In this document: positions 10,164-19,043 of the stretch, one piece after another
Numbering within the stretch: the stretch's first letter is position 1
Layout: every line of letters starts with the position of its first letter
Assembly (NCBI RefSeq): GCF_021213805.1
Contig: NZ_JAJQJI010000003.1
Coordinates: forward strand, 248,001-312,000
Length of the DNA: 64,000 nucleotides
Direction: 5' to 3'
Origin: Mycobacterium sp. MYCO198283
Lineage (GTDB): Bacteria > Actinomycetota > Actinomycetes > Mycobacteriales > Mycobacteriaceae
Program-made: the position numbers and the translations under genes
The notes under the pieces: generated by a model
Database searches by the model: none
What the model saw: the letters and a program-made list of their open reading frames with translations, nothing else
Told to the model about the DNA's origin: nothing

Positions 10164-10778
10164 TCAGCCCAGCAGCCGCAACGCGGCGTCGACCGCCACC
10201 GCCGCGACGTCCACCGTTCGCGACGCGAGGTCGTGCCGCGCGCCGGTGATCTCGATGATCTCGGCCGGCCCGGCGATCAGCGCGGCGGCCGCCCGCAGTT
10301 CGTCGATCGCGCCGAACGGGTCGCGGGTCCCGTGGGTGAAGACCGTCGGCGCCGCGATGCGCGGCAGGTGTCCGGTGCGCAGCCGCTCCGGCTTGCCGGG
10401 CGGGTGCAGGGGATAGCTGAACAGCGTCAGCACGTCGACCGCGAGTCCGTCGGCGACAGCCATCGACGCCATCCGCCCGCCGTAGGAGTGGCCGCCGGCG
10501 ATCACCGGCCCGTCGGTCAGCGTGCGCGCGTAGGCGACGGCGGCGACGATGCCCGCCTGGTCCGCGGCGGCCGAGCCGGACGGCGGGCCCGTGGGCCGGC
10601 GGCGCCGGTAGGGCAGGTCGTAGCGGACGGCGAGCCAGCCGCGGCGGGCCCACTCGTCGCACAGCCGGACCAGCATCGGGGCGTCGCGGTTGCCGCCGGC
10701 GCCGTGCGTGAGGACGACGACGCCGCTCGGTGGGCTCGCCGGCTCGTGCGCGACGCCGGCGATCGGCTCACCCGTCAC
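10164..10778 (-). CDS. Alpha/beta hydrolase (Rv0421c-like)
   Basis: 204-residue alpha/beta-hydrolase fold protein of the dienelactone-hydrolase-like group. The oxyanion segment VVLTHGAGGNRDAP, nucleophile elbow GGHSYGGRMAS, acid region THGTRDPFG and final His in ITGARHDL are all present. The reading frame is open further upstream, but homology begins at the GTG at 10778, which overlaps the end of thiD by 11 bases. The family length of about 210 residues supports this start. It follows thiD on the same transcript, as Rv0421c does next to thiD in M. tuberculosis. No specific substrate can be named. Confidence 0.8.
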   Translation of the reverse strand: MTGEPIAGVAHEPASPPSGVVVLTHGAGGNRDAPMLVRLCDEWARRGWLAVRYDLPYRRRRPTGPPSGSAAADQAGIVAAVAYARTLTDGPVIAGGHSYGGRMASMAVADGLAVDVLTLFSYPLHPPGKPERLRTGHLPRIAAPTVFTHGTRDPFGAIDELRAAAALIAGPAEIIEITGARHDLASRTVDVAAVAVDAALRLLG

Positions 10779-11628
10779 GGGTGAGCCGCCACAGGGCCGA
10801 CACCGGCCCGTGCCCGGCGCCCAGCGGATAGGCCGCCCGCAGGCACTCGGTGACCCAGCCCTTGGCGAACGCCACCGCGTCCGGCACCGCATAGCCGTGC
10901 GCGAGCGCGGCGGCGGTGGCTGCGGCCAGCGTGTCGCCGGCACCGTGGTCGTGGCCGGTGGGCAGGCGCGGCGCGTCGAACTCGTGGAAGTCGCTGCCGT
11001 CATAGAGCAGGTCGGGGCTCTGCGCCGACGACCGCAGGTGGCCGCCCTTGACCAGCACCCACCGCGGGCCCAGCGCGTGCAGCGCGCGGGCGGCGTCGCG
11101 CTGCGATCGTGCGTCGACGACCTCGATGTCGGTGAGCAGGCGGACCTCGTCGAGGTTGGGCGTCACGAGCGTGGCGAGCGGGAACAGGTCGGTGCGCAGG
11201 GTGTCCAGGGCGCTGGGGTGCAGCAGCGGATCGCCGTGCATGGACGCGCACACCGGGTCGACGACGAACGGCACGGTGCCGGCGAGCCCCTGTTCGCGCC
11301 AAATGTGGGCCACCGCGCCGATGATCGCCGAGGAGGCGAGCATGCCGGTCTTGGCGGCCTGGATCCCGATGTCGGAGCTGACGGCGGCGATCTGGCCGGC
11401 CACGATGTCGGGCGGCAGCTCGTGGAACGCCCGGACGCCCAGCGAGTTCTGCACCGTCGCGGCCGTGAGCGCCACGCAGCCGTGCACCCCGAGCATCGCA
11501 AAGGTCCGCAGGTCGGCCTGCACGCCGGCGCCGCCGCCGGAGTCCGAGCCGGCGATCGTCATCACCCGCAGCGGCGTCCGGCCCGGCGGCGGCAACGGAA
11601 GAAACGCGGCGGTCGACTGTCTCGACAT
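10768..11628 (-). CDS. thiD: Hydroxymethylpyrimidine (phosphate) kinase ThiD
   Basis: Phosphorylates HMP and HMP-phosphate for thiamine synthesis. 286 residues of the ribokinase-like fold: MTIAGSDSGGGAGVQADLRTF near residue 25 (substrate loop), a central KTGMLAS, VVDPVCASMHG, TPNLDEVRLL, VLVKGGHL and the anion-hole GHDHGAGDTLAAA near residue 230. The ATG at 11628 is preceded by an AGGGAG that belongs to a TPP riboswitch. In M. tuberculosis thiC follows this riboswitch; here thiD is directly behind it and thiC is not in the window. Confidence 0.95.
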   Translation of the reverse strand: MSRQSTAAFLPLPPPGRTPLRVMTIAGSDSGGGAGVQADLRTFAMLGVHGCVALTAATVQNSLGVRAFHELPPDIVAGQIAAVSSDIGIQAAKTGMLASSAIIGAVAHIWREQGLAGTVPFVVDPVCASMHGDPLLHPSALDTLRTDLFPLATLVTPNLDEVRLLTDIEVVDARSQRDAARALHALGPRWVLVKGGHLRSSAQSPDLLYDGSDFHEFDAPRLPTGHDHGAGDTLAAATAAALAHGYAVPDAVAFAKGWVTECLRAAYPLGAGHGPVSALWRLTRDG

Positions 11629-11630
11629 GT

Positions 11631-11727
11631 CAGCTCCCTACGCCGGCATTACCCGGTCAGGTTCATACGGTCGACAGCCCCAGCTGTCCTCTCAGCGCGC
11701 TCGGTGCGCGCTCCCGCGTTCGGACAG
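11631..11727 (-). promoter_or_regulatory. TPP riboswitch upstream of thiD
   Basis: On the minus strand the THI-box parts occur in order: GCTGAGAGGAC, then AACCTGACCGGGTAATGCCG and GTAGGGAG just before the thiD ATG at 11628. The AGGGAG that closes the terminal helix doubles as the ribosome-binding site, about 5 bases from the start, giving the same translational design as the thiO switch. The two switches lie 10.7 kb apart and would let one metabolite control both arms of the pathway. Confidence 0.93.
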
Positions 11728-11802
11728 TGATCAAGCTAGCAGCCACTCGGTTAGACCTGTAGTGCTTTGTATAGCTAACATATGTAATCTGCCGAACGAG
11801 AC

Positions 11803-13566
11803 GTGAGCGAAGAGATGACGACTGACGCAGAGATGACGACTCCACCCGTGGTGGCCGACCCGGCGGTCGCGGTCGCCGAGACCGCCCGCCGCCGCGGCCG
11901 CATCGACCACGACCATCCGCATTACAAGTGGGTGGCGCTGTCCAACACCACGCTGGGGACGCTGCTCGCCACGATCAACGCGTCGATCGTGCTGATCTCG
12001 CTCCCGGCGATCTTCCGGGGCATCGGGCTCAACCCGCTGGCGCCGGGCAACGTGAGCTACCTGCTGTGGATGCTGATGGGGTACCTCGTCGTCACCGCCG
12101 TGCTCGTCGTGCCGTTCGGCCGCCTCGGCGACATGTTCGGCCGGGTGCGGATCTACAACCTCGGCTTCGCCGTGTTCACGTTCGCGGCGGTCGCGCTGTC
12201 GTTCGACCCGTTCCACCTCGGCGGCGGCGCCGTGTGGCTGATCGCGTGGCGGGTGGTGCAGGGCATCGGCGGCGCGATGCTCATGGCGTCGTCGTCGGCG
12301 ATCCTCACCGACGCGTTCCCGGCCAACCAGCGCGGCATGGCGCTCGGCGTCAACATGGTCGCCGCGGTCGCCGGGTCGTTCCTCGGCCTGCTGATCGGCG
12401 GGTTCCTGTCCGAATGGCACTGGCAGGCGATCTTCTGGGTCGGCGTGCCGATCGGCATCCTCGGCACCGTCTGGAGCGTGCGGTCGCTGCGCGAGCTCGG
12501 CGTGCGCACGCCGGGACGGCTCGACTGGGCCGGCACGCTGACCTTCGGCGCCGGCCTGACGATCCTGCTGATCGGCATCACCTACGGCATCCAGCCCTAC
12601 GGCGACTCGTCGACCGGCTGGGCCAGCCCGTGGGTGCTCGGCGCCATCGGCGCTGGCCTGCTGCTGCTGGTGGCGTTCTGCTTCGTCGAGCTGCGGGTGG
12701 CGCAGCCGATGGTCGACATCCGGTTGTTCCGGTCGACGTCGTTCGGCATGGGCAACCTCGCCGGGCTGCTGTCGTCGGTGGGCCGCGGTGGGCTGCAGTT
12801 CATGCTCATCATCTGGCTGCAGGGCATCTGGCTTCCGCTGCACGGCTACTCGTTCGAGTCGACGCCGCTGTGGGCGGGCATCTACATGCTGCCGATGACC
12901 ATCGGCTTCCTGATCGCCGGCCCGCTCGCCGGCTCGCTGTCCGACCGCTTCGGCCCGCGGCCGTTCACCGTGGGCGGCATGGTGCTGATGGCGGTGTCGT
13001 TCGTGGCGCTGGTGCTGATCCCGGTGAACTTCGACTACCGGCTGTTCGCGGTGCTGGTGTTCCTCAACGGCCTCGGCGGCGGCATCTTCACCTCGCCGAA
13101 CACCGCGTCGATCATGTCGAGCGTGCCCGCCGCGCAGCGCGGGTCGGCGTCCGGCGTGCGCGCGACCTTCTTCAACGCGGGCTCGTCGCTGTCCATCGGC
13201 GTCTTCTTCTCGCTGATGATCGTCGGCCTCGCCGGCACCCTGCCCACCGCGCTGAGTTCCGGGCTGCAGGAGCAGGGGGTGTCCGCGTCGGTCGCCCACG
13301 AGGTCGCGAACCTGCCGCCGGTCGGCAGCCTGTTCGCGGCGTTCCTCGGCTACAACCCGATGGCCGAACTGCTCGAGCCGTACCACGCGCTGCAACAGCC
13401 CGGCGTCAACGCCGACGTGCTGACCGGTCAGGCGTTCTTCCCGAACCTCATCTCCGAGCCGTTCCACAGCGGTCTCGTGGTGGTGTTCGGCGCGGCCGCG
13501 GTGATGATGGTGCTCGGCGCGATCGCCTCGCTGTTCAACAAGAGTCGTTACGCCGACAGCGAGTAG
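11803..13566 (+). CDS. MFS exporter, 14-TM drug:H+ antiporter (DHA2) type
   Basis: 587-residue membrane transporter with about 14 hydrophobic helices. Helix 1 has the [16 protein letters not shown] motif typical of DHA2 efflux pumps, and the cytoplasmic loop after helix 2 has [17 protein letters not shown] (motif A). A second motif-A-like [12 protein letters not shown] follows helix 8. The N-terminus is a 35-residue polar tail with in-frame starts at GTG 11803, ATG 11815 and ATG 11833; I use the first. Substrate unknown. It is divergent from thiD, and the AT-rich 75 bases upstream may carry the promoter. Confidence 0.88.
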   Translation: MSEEMTTDAEMTTPPVVADPAVAVAETARRRGRIDHDHPHYKWVALSNTTLGTLLATINASIVLISLPAIFRGIGLNPLAPGNVSYLLWMLMGYLVVTAVLVVPFGRLGDMFGRVRIYNLGFAVFTFAAVALSFDPFHLGGGAVWLIAWRVVQGIGGAMLMASSSAILTDAFPANQRGMALGVNMVAAVAGSFLGLLIGGFLSEWHWQAIFWVGVPIGILGTVWSVRSLRELGVRTPGRLDWAGTLTFGAGLTILLIGITYGIQPYGDSSTGWASPWVLGAIGAGLLLLVAFCFVELRVAQPMVDIRLFRSTSFGMGNLAGLLSSVGRGGLQFMLIIWLQGIWLPLHGYSFESTPLWAGIYMLPMTIGFLIAGPLAGSLSDRFGPRPFTVGGMVLMAVSFVALVLIPVNFDYRLFAVLVFLNGLGGGIFTSPNTASIMSSVPAAQRGSASGVRATFFNAGSSLSIGVFFSLMIVGLAGTLPTALSSGLQEQGVSASVAHEVANLPPVGSLFAAFLGYNPMAELLEPYHALQQPGVNADVLTGQAFFPNLISEPFHSGLVVVFGAAAVMMVLGAIASLFNKSRYADSE

Positions 13567-13581
13567 GGGTACGCGGCGGGG

Positions 13582-13848
13582 ATGACTGCAACGCCGTCGG
13601 AGCCAGATCCCACCGGCAACAGGTCGCCGGACCGCGACGCGGTCGACGCCACCGACCTCGAGCCCGGCGGCAGCGTGACCCCGGGCGCGACGCCGCCGGA
13701 CACCAATCCCGTGTCGGGCAGCCTGGCGCCCGAGGGGCCGCCGCCGACGTCACGGTTCTCGCAGGGCGCCGTCATCACGTTCGTCGTCGTGGGCGTCATG
13801 GTGGTGTTCTTGCTGGTGGCCGTCGTGCTGGCGGTGCTGCAGCTCTAA
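13582..13848 (+). CDS. DUF6480-like small membrane protein
   Basis: 88 residues. The first 60 are hydrophilic and rich in Pro, Asp and Thr (DLEPGGSVTPGATPP), followed by a single C-terminal membrane helix (about residues 63-86). The LEPGGSVxPGxTPP pattern before one terminal helix is the mark of DUF6480 proteins of actinobacteria. It begins 15 bases after the MFS gene and may be read with it. The last 4 bases overlap the convergent gene. Function unknown. Confidence 0.7.
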   Translation: MTATPSEPDPTGNRSPDRDAVDATDLEPGGSVTPGATPPDTNPVSGSLAPEGPPPTSRFSQGAVITFVVVGVMVVFLLVAVVLAVLQL

Positions 13849-14114
13849 GTGCGGGCGATGTCGTCGGCCAGCTCGCTCAGCAGCGTGTCGACCTGCTCGG
13901 TGTCGATGCCCCGCCGGCCGATGCGGGCCTTGCGGAACCGCATCCCGCGCACGTCGTCGGCCGACAGGTGCCCGCGGCCGTCCAGCCGCCGTGCCACCAG
14001 CGCGAGCGCGTCGCGCACCGGCTTCTCGTCGTAGCCGCGCCGCGGCCAGGGCGGTTTCCGGAACTCGATGCCGCGCAGTTTCTCGGCTGTCCAGCGACCT
14101 GCGGCATCTCCCAC
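13845..14114 (-). CDS. Small protein with two DivIVA-like motifs
   Basis: 89 residues containing two copies of a short pattern: FRKPPWPRRGYDEKPV near residue 19 and FRKARIGRRGIDTEQV near residue 60. Each is followed by an acidic helix (RDALALVARRL and DTLLSELADDI). This resembles the short DivIVA-domain motif (F-x-K-x-x-x-G-x-R-G-Y-x-x-x-x-V-D) seen in many small actinobacterial proteins. DivIVA/Wag31 proteins mark poles and growth sites, but this one lacks the long coiled coil. Start is GTG 14114. It ends 4 bases inside the convergent DUF6480 gene. Confidence 0.65.
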   Translation of the reverse strand: MGDAAGRWTAEKLRGIEFRKPPWPRRGYDEKPVRDALALVARRLDGRGHLSADDVRGMRFRKARIGRRGIDTEQVDTLLSELADDIART

Positions 14115-14135
14115 GGTCGCGATGCTAGCGGTCCG

Positions 14136-15683
14136 TCAGAAGGGCGGGTCGCCAGCGCCGGGATGCTGCGGCGGCGGCCGCCAGTCGCCGGGCAGCTCGA
14201 GCGATTCCATCGGCTCGTTGATCCACGTCGCCAACGGGCTCGGGCTGCGCTGCACGCCTTGGAACGCGACCAGCCAGCCGCGCGATTCGTTGCGCCATCG
14301 ACGGTCCGCGATCTCCTTGGCCCGCGCTTCGTTGAGGCGCTTCTCCTCGTCGTGCTGTCGGCGCAGCACATGGTTGCGGTTGCGCTGCCGGGCGATGTGG
14401 GCGCTGCGTTGCTGCTCGCGGGTGCGTGGTCGGCGCTTCGGTCCGAACAGGTCGACGCCGGCGGGCTCGGTGACGAAGCGGCGACCGGTCGGTGACTCCC
14501 AGCCGACCGTCCCGTCGGGAAGCTGCCGGTCCCGCCACCCGCCGAAGGTCTTCAGGCGGTGATGGAGCCGGCACAGCAGCTTCGTCCCGGAGGCGACGGT
14601 GCGGCCGCCGGCTGCCGGGTCCGTGTGATTGAACGGCTCCGTGTGGTCGACGTCGCAGTGCGTCGCCGGCCGGCTGCATCCCGGGAACCGGCAGGTCAGG
14701 TCGCGGCATTGCACCAACCGTTCCAGGGCGGCGGGCGGCCGGTAGGTCAGGGCCGCGTCCGACGTCGCCTCGTCCAGCAGCCGCCGACTTGCGCCCGCCG
14801 CCAACTCGCGCAGATAGTCGGCGTCGATGACGCCGTATCCGGCGAGGTAGCCGACGTCGTCGTCGTCGCCGGCCAGGGTGGCGGCGCTGCCGACCACGTT
14901 GACGACGACCTGCGGTGCGGTCTTCGACGTGGACCGGTTCGGGCAGTCGTCCCGGCCGCACTCACACGCGAGCGGCACCCCCGTGCTCCACGCGACCACC
15001 GCGTCCGCCCGCCGCTGCACCATGGTCCGCGGGTCGGCGGCGCAGACCCCCTTGGCGAGCTCGCCCAGCCTGCTGTCGAATACGGCGGCGTCGGCGGCGC
15101 GGACGGTGCCCCAGAGTTCGGCCATGCCATTCGGTAGCGGCGTAATCCCGACGGCGCGCTCGTCGAGCTCCTTGCGGCGGCGCTGCCGCACGGCGTCGCG
15201 ATCCGTCGCCAGCACCAGCTTGTCGATGCCGTTGACGACGCGTTGCCGGGACCGCCCGCGCCACGAGGCGAGCTGGGCGGCCAGCGCGGAGTCGATCCGG
15301 GCGATCAGCTCGTCGTCATTGACCAGGTCGGTTCGATTGACCACCAGTTGTGCGGTGCGCCAGTCGATCTGGCCTTCGGCCAGCAGCGCGCCGACCTTGG
15401 CCAGCCGCGTCGTCAACGCGTCGGCGTAGTGCACCTGGTAGGACGCCGCATTGACCGAGATTCCGAGCTGCGCGCCCACGTCGGCGCAGGCGCGCTGAAA
15501 CGGCGTGACATAGGTGAACGGCGGGGCGTCCTCCTCGACGGCGTCGATCGCCTCGTAGTGCCGGAGCAGCGCAGCCGTTGCCGCCAGCCGGCGCGCGGTG
15601 ATCACCGCCTCCAGGCGTTGCGCGTCGCCGATCATGCCGAGCAATTCGGCCGGCGGCCGTTCGGTTAGTTCAGTATCGAACAT
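14136..15683 (-). CDS. 13E12-repeat family (DUF222) HNH endonuclease-like protein
   Basis: 515 residues. The N-terminal two thirds are the DUF222 domain. The C-terminal part has an HNH core: CRFPGCSRPATHCDVDHTEP followed by LLCRLHHRLK, with the Cys pairs and catalytic His expected. This matches the REP13E12 proteins of mycobacteria, found in multiple copies and next to prophage-like elements. A GTG at 15707 is also in frame, but the ATG at 15683 follows a TATACT box by 7 bases, as in a leaderless transcript. The start codon lies within a perfect SOS box. The biological role of the family is not settled. Confidence 0.88.
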   Translation of the reverse strand: MFDTELTERPPAELLGMIGDAQRLEAVITARRLAATAALLRHYEAIDAVEEDAPPFTYVTPFQRACADVGAQLGISVNAASYQVHYADALTTRLAKVGALLAEGQIDWRTAQLVVNRTDLVNDDELIARIDSALAAQLASWRGRSRQRVVNGIDKLVLATDRDAVRQRRRKELDERAVGITPLPNGMAELWGTVRAADAAVFDSRLGELAKGVCAADPRTMVQRRADAVVAWSTGVPLACECGRDDCPNRSTSKTAPQVVVNVVGSAATLAGDDDDVGYLAGYGVIDADYLRELAAGASRRLLDEATSDAALTYRPPAALERLVQCRDLTCRFPGCSRPATHCDVDHTEPFNHTDPAAGGRTVASGTKLLCRLHHRLKTFGGWRDRQLPDGTVGWESPTGRRFVTEPAGVDLFGPKRRPRTREQQRSAHIARQRNRNHVLRRQHDEEKRLNEARAKEIADRRWRNESRGWLVAFQGVQRSPSPLATWINEPMESLELPGDWRPPPQHPGAGDPPF

Positions 15684-15691
15684 GTGTTCGA
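15676..15691 (-). promoter_or_regulatory. LexA SOS box overlapping the 13E12 gene start
   Basis: TCGAACATGTGTTCGA matches the mycobacterial SOS consensus TCGAAC-N4-GTTCGA perfectly. On the minus strand it overlaps the last base of a TATACT -10 element (15691-15696) and the ATG at 15681-15683. LexA bound here would cover the transcription start. Published work on M. tuberculosis SOS boxes found LexA sites at several 13E12 family genes, so DNA-damage induction is likely. Confidence 0.9.
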
Positions 15692-15764
15692 GTATACCGA
15701 GGCCCACCGACTCGGGCGGCTGTCAGGGTCGCAGCTGTGGACACCCGACGCCCGAGCGCAGCGG

Positions 15765-16592
15765 CTATCCCGACAGCTCCACCAGCACCGGCGCGTGATC
15801 GCTCGGCGCGCCGACGCGGTCCTTGCCGGTCTTGCGTTCGTCGCGGACGATCTCGGCGGCGGTCACACGGTCGGCGAAAGCCGGTGAGCCCAGGATGAAA
15901 TCGATGCGCATGCCGCGGCGCTTCTGGAACGCCAGCCGCGTGTAGTCCCAGTAGGTGTAGACACCGGGCCCCGGCGTGAACGGCCGCACGACGTCGACGA
16001 AGCCGGCGTCGATCATCGCGGCGAACGCGGCCCGTTCCCGCGGGGTGACGTGGGTGCTGTCGCGGTAGGCCTCGACGCTCCACACGTCGTCGTCGGTGGG
16101 CGCGATGTTCCAGTCGCCGACCAGCGCGATCGGCGCGGACGGATCGGCGGCCAACCAGCTCGCGGCCGTATCGCGCAGCGCCGCAAGCCATTCGAGCTTG
16201 TAGGCGTAGTGCGGCGAGTCGGGCACCCGGCCGTTGGGCACGTAGAGGCTCCACACCCGCACGCCGTTGCAGGTGGCTCCGAGTGCCCGGGCCTCGGCGG
16301 CCGCCGCGACGTCGGGCTTGTCGGCCCACGTGGGTTGTCCGGCGAAGCCCACCTCGACCTCGGAGATGCCGACCCGCGACGCGATGGCGACGCCGTTCCA
16401 CTGGTTGAACCCGCAGTGCACCACCTCGTAGCCGCGCTCGAGGAACGGCATGGTGGGGAACTGGTCGTCGGCGCACTTGGTCTCCTGCATGGCCAGCACG
16501 TCGACCTCGGCGCGGTCCAGCCAGTCGACGACCCGGTCGACGCGCGCGCGGATCGAGTTGACGTTCCAGGTGGCCAACCGCATGCGGTTCAC
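15765..16592 (-). CDS. xthA: Exodeoxyribonuclease III (AP endonuclease)
   Basis: DNA repair nuclease of the EEP fold, 275 residues. It starts with MRLATWNVNSIRARVDR and carries AMQETKCADDQFP (catalytic Glu), LYVPNGRVPDSP, the GDWNIAPTDDDVW metal/catalytic segment, and a C-terminal APSDHAPVLVEL with the catalytic His. A GTG at 16592 and an ATG at 16583 (MRLATW) are both possible starts. It is immediately downstream of the acetyltransferase gene with a 1-base gap and downstream of def, the same order as Rv0427c-Rv0429c. It removes abasic sites and 3-prime blocks. Confidence 0.94.
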   Translation of the reverse strand: MNRMRLATWNVNSIRARVDRVVDWLDRAEVDVLAMQETKCADDQFPTMPFLERGYEVVHCGFNQWNGVAIASRVGISEVEVGFAGQPTWADKPDVAAAAEARALGATCNGVRVWSLYVPNGRVPDSPHYAYKLEWLAALRDTAASWLAADPSAPIALVGDWNIAPTDDDVWSVEAYRDSTHVTPRERAAFAAMIDAGFVDVVRPFTPGPGVYTYWDYTRLAFQKRRGMRIDFILGSPAFADRVTAAEIVRDERKTGKDRVGAPSDHAPVLVELSG

Positions 16593-16593
16593 C

Positions 16594-17484
16594 CTACGGC
16601 CGGGCCAGCAGCCGCCCGTCGACGTAGCGCACCCGGTGGTGCGGCCGGTAGCCCATGGCGTCGTAGAGCGCCAGCGCCGCAGCGTTGTCGCTGAGCACCT
16701 GCACGTAGCCGCGGTCGGCGCCGCGGGCAGCGCCCCAGCTCAGCAGCGCTTCGCACACGCGGCGGGCGTGGCCGGCGCGCCGCTGCGCGGGGACCACGTG
16801 CACCGCGGCGATGCCCACCCAGCGGCTACCGTCCGGGGACGTGGTGACCGCGGCCCGGCCCACCGCCGCGCCGGGCACCGACGCGAACACCACCTCGCCG
16901 TCGAGCACCGCGGCCAGCACCTCGGGCCGGACCTCGCGGTCGTAGAGCGCCAACCAGTCATCGTCGGGACGTGGCTGCAGCGTCACGCCCGGCGACGACG
17001 GCGCAGATTCGACGGCCCGCGTCAGCACCTGGTTCTCGCGGTGGACGGGCAGCTCGGGCGGCAGTCGCAGCAGGCGGTCGGGCGCGGCGAGCCACGGCGT
17101 CACCCCGCGCTCGCGGTACCACGCGACGATCTCCGACACCGCCTCGGGGGACGCCGAAGGTTCAAGCGGCACCGCGGAATTGGCGCGTGTCGTCTCGCCG
17201 TGGCCGTACCGCAGCAGCCAGCCGTCGAGCCAGCGCTGCTCGACACCCGGCCAGGCGAACGCGGCGGCGTGCTCCAGCCGGCGGATGTCCGACGCCCGCA
17301 CCGGTGCCTCGGGCAGCTCGCGCACCGACAGCACGTCGGCCGGGTCGACCTCCACCTCCTCGCCGCTGCGGGTGCGTACCCGCCAGCGCGGCGCGTCGGA
17401 CACCACCACGCCAATTACGTCGGTCAGCGGCGGCACCGACCCCGGCGCCAGCCGGTAGCGGATGGCGACGCGGCGGGACGACAT
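16594..17484 (-). CDS. GNAT-family N-acetyltransferase (Rv0428c family)
   Basis: 296 residues. The N-terminal 70 residues form a small beta-rich domain (VGVVVSDAPRWRVRTRSGEEVEVDPADV-type SH3-like pattern, read here in part), and the C-terminal half is a GNAT fold with the acetyl-CoA loop VVPAQRRAGHARRV and a final VLSDNAAALALYDAMGYRPHH. The two-part build is that of the Rv0428c/Cg3035 family. The frame is open well upstream, but the ATG at 17484 begins the conserved N-terminus and fits the family length of about 300. It sits 8 bases downstream of def and just upstream of xthA. The acceptor substrate is unknown. Confidence 0.85.
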   Translation of the reverse strand: MSSRRVAIRYRLAPGSVPPLTDVIGVVVSDAPRWRVRTRSGEEVEVDPADVLSVRELPEAPVRASDIRRLEHAAAFAWPGVEQRWLDGWLLRYGHGETTRANSAVPLEPSASPEAVSEIVAWYRERGVTPWLAAPDRLLRLPPELPVHRENQVLTRAVESAPSSPGVTLQPRPDDDWLALYDREVRPEVLAAVLDGEVVFASVPGAAVGRAAVTTSPDGSRWVGIAAVHVVPAQRRAGHARRVCEALLSWGAARGADRGYVQVLSDNAAALALYDAMGYRPHHRVRYVDGRLLARP

Positions 17485-17492
17485 CGAAAAGC

Positions 17493-18086
17493 TCAGTGGC
17501 CGAACGGGTCCGGGACAGATCCCGGCAGCCAGGAGAGGCCGGGCTCGCCCCAACCGTTCGCCTTGACGGCGCGTTTGGCGGCGCGGGCATGCCGGCCGAC
17601 CAGCCGGTCGAGGTACAGGAAGCCGTCGAGGTGCCCGGTCTCGTGCTGCAGCATCCGCGCGAACAGGCCGGTGCCCTCCAGCGTGATCGGGTTGCCGTCG
17701 GCGTCCAGCCCGGTGGCGCGGGCCCACGACGCGCGGCCGGTGGGGAAGGACTCGCCGGGCACCGACAGGCAGCCTTCGTCGTCGTCGTCCGGATCGGGCA
17801 TGGTCTCGGGGATGTCGGAGGTTTCCAGCACCGGGTTGACGATCACCCCGCGGCGGCGCGGACCGCGGCCGCGGGCGTCGGCGCAGTCGTAGACGAACAC
17901 GCGCAGCGGCACGCCGATCTGGTTGGCGGCCAACCCGACTCCGTGCGCGGCGTCCATGGTTTCGAACAGGTCGGCGATCAGCTCGGCCAGTTCGGGCGGC
18001 AGCGAACCGTCGTCGCCGACGGGCACCGGCTCGGTCGCCGTGTGCAGGACGGGATCTCCCACGATGCGAATGGGGCGGATGGCCAT
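17493..18086 (-). CDS. def: Peptide deformylase
   Basis: Removes the formyl group from new protein N-termini. The three iron/zinc motifs are present: [11 protein letters not shown] near residue 50, EGCLSVPG near 105 and QHETGHLDG near 150, with Cys and both His ligands. 197 residues, the same as in M. tuberculosis. The frame is open upstream, but the ATG at 18086 ([14 protein letters not shown]) matches the family start. First gene of a def-acetyltransferase-xthA run. Confidence 0.96.
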   Translation of the reverse strand: MAIRPIRIVGDPVLHTATEPVPVGDDGSLPPELAELIADLFETMDAAHGVGLAANQIGVPLRVFVYDCADARGRGPRRRGVIVNPVLETSDIPETMPDPDDDDEGCLSVPGESFPTGRASWARATGLDADGNPITLEGTGLFARMLQHETGHLDGFLYLDRLVGRHARAAKRAVKANGWGEPGLSWLPGSVPDPFGH

Positions 18087-18226
18087 GGGGGACAAGCCTA
18101 AGGGCGAGTCCACGCTGGCGAACACGCGCGCGGTCGGCTGACGTTCCCGCACCGTCCGGCGTGCTTAGATACCTACGAATCACACCGATGGCATTTCGAC
18201 GAGGCGGGAAGGGGTCCCACAGCGAT

Positions 18227-18535
18227 ATGGACGGCGCGATCGCCCGGTCCGGGGAAACCGACGACCGATCCGAACCTGCTGACGGGCTGACCCGCCGCGA
18301 ACACGACATCCTGGCGTTCGAGCGGCAATGGTGGAAGTACGCCGGCTCGAAAGAAGAAGCCATCAAGGAGCTGTTCTCGATGTCGGCGACCCGCTACTAC
18401 CAGGTGCTCAACGCACTCGTCGACCGGCCCGAGGCGCTCGCGGCCGATCCGATGCTGGTCAAGCGGCTGCGACGGCTGCGCGCCAGCCGGCAAAAGGCCC
18501 GCGCGGCCCGCCGGCTCGGCTTCGAGGTGACGTAA
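18227..18535 (+). CDS. DUF3263 family protein (Rv0430-like)
   Basis: 102 residues, acidic at the N-terminus and basic at the C-terminus. The core ILAFERQWWKYAGSKEEAIKELF followed by SATRYYQVLNALVDRPEAL identifies DUF3263, a small actinobacterial family with a helix-turn-helix-like pattern. The ATG at 18227 (MDGAIAR) gives the usual length. An upstream ATG at 18188 is also in frame. Divergent from def. Function unknown; the RRLRASRQKARAARR tail could bind nucleic acid, but that is only a guess. Confidence 0.85.
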   Translation: MDGAIARSGETDDRSEPADGLTRREHDILAFERQWWKYAGSKEEAIKELFSMSATRYYQVLNALVDRPEALAADPMLVKRLRRLRASRQKARAARRLGFEVT

Positions 18536-18567
18536 CCGGTCGACCACCGGCCGATAGAGTGAGCCCG

Positions 18568-19032
18568 ATGAACGACCGCGTGCCCGATTCATCGGGATTG
18601 CCGTTGCGCGCCATCATCATGGTGCTGCTCTTCCTCGGCGTCGTCTTCCTGCTGGTCGGCTTCCAGGCGATGGGCGGCGACGACGACGCGTCATCGACCA
18701 CCACCGCCGGCACCACCACGACGGCGACGTCGGCGGCCCCGACCTCCGCGGCCGTCGCAGCACCCCGCCCGCCGGTGATCGTGCTGAACCGCGGGGAGAC
18801 GCCCGGGCTGGCCGAGTCGACCGCCGCCCAGTTGCGGGCGGACAACTGGAACGTCGTCAAGACCGGCAACACCAGTGACGTCGAGGTGACCGGCACGACC
18901 GTGTTCTACGCCGACCCGGACCGGGCGGCGGCGGAGCAGATCGGCGACCTGCTGAAAACGGGTCCACCCGAGTTGCGACCGCTGACGCTGGGCGACGAAC
19001 CGGCAGGCGTCGTCGTCGTAGTCACGGGCTAG
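18568..19032 (+). CDS. LytR C-terminal domain protein (Rv0431-like)
   Basis: 154 residues. A short cytoplasmic head is followed by one membrane helix ([17 protein letters not shown], about residues 15-32), a Thr/Ser/Ala-rich linker (residues 38-62) and a LytR_C domain ([21 protein letters not shown]...). The domain is the accessory part of LytR-CpsA-Psr cell-wall ligases, here without the catalytic part. It matches the position and layout of Rv0431. It lies 32 bases after the DUF3263 gene and 11 bases before sodC. Likely an exported, membrane-tethered protein. Confidence 0.85.
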   Translation: MNDRVPDSSGLPLRAIIMVLLFLGVVFLLVGFQAMGGDDDASSTTTAGTTTTATSAAPTSAAVAAPRPPVIVLNRGETPGLAESTAAQLRADNWNVVKTGNTSDVEVTGTTVFYADPDRAAAEQIGDLLKTGPPELRPLTLGDEPAGVVVVVTG

Positions 19033-19043
19033 GCTCTCAGACC

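Noticed and set aside
11729..11802. Possible palindromic operator in the AT-rich gap before the MFS gene
   Set aside because: Only short, imperfect symmetry around ACATATGT; no matching second site or adjacent regulator.
11928..14495. 855-residue open frame over the MFS gene
   Set aside because: Arg/His-rich shadow with no helices, while the true MFS frame has 14 helices and family motifs.
14136..15683. 13E12/HNH gene as part of a prophage here
   Set aside because: Family members often sit near phage-like elements, but no integrase, att site or phage gene lies beside this one.
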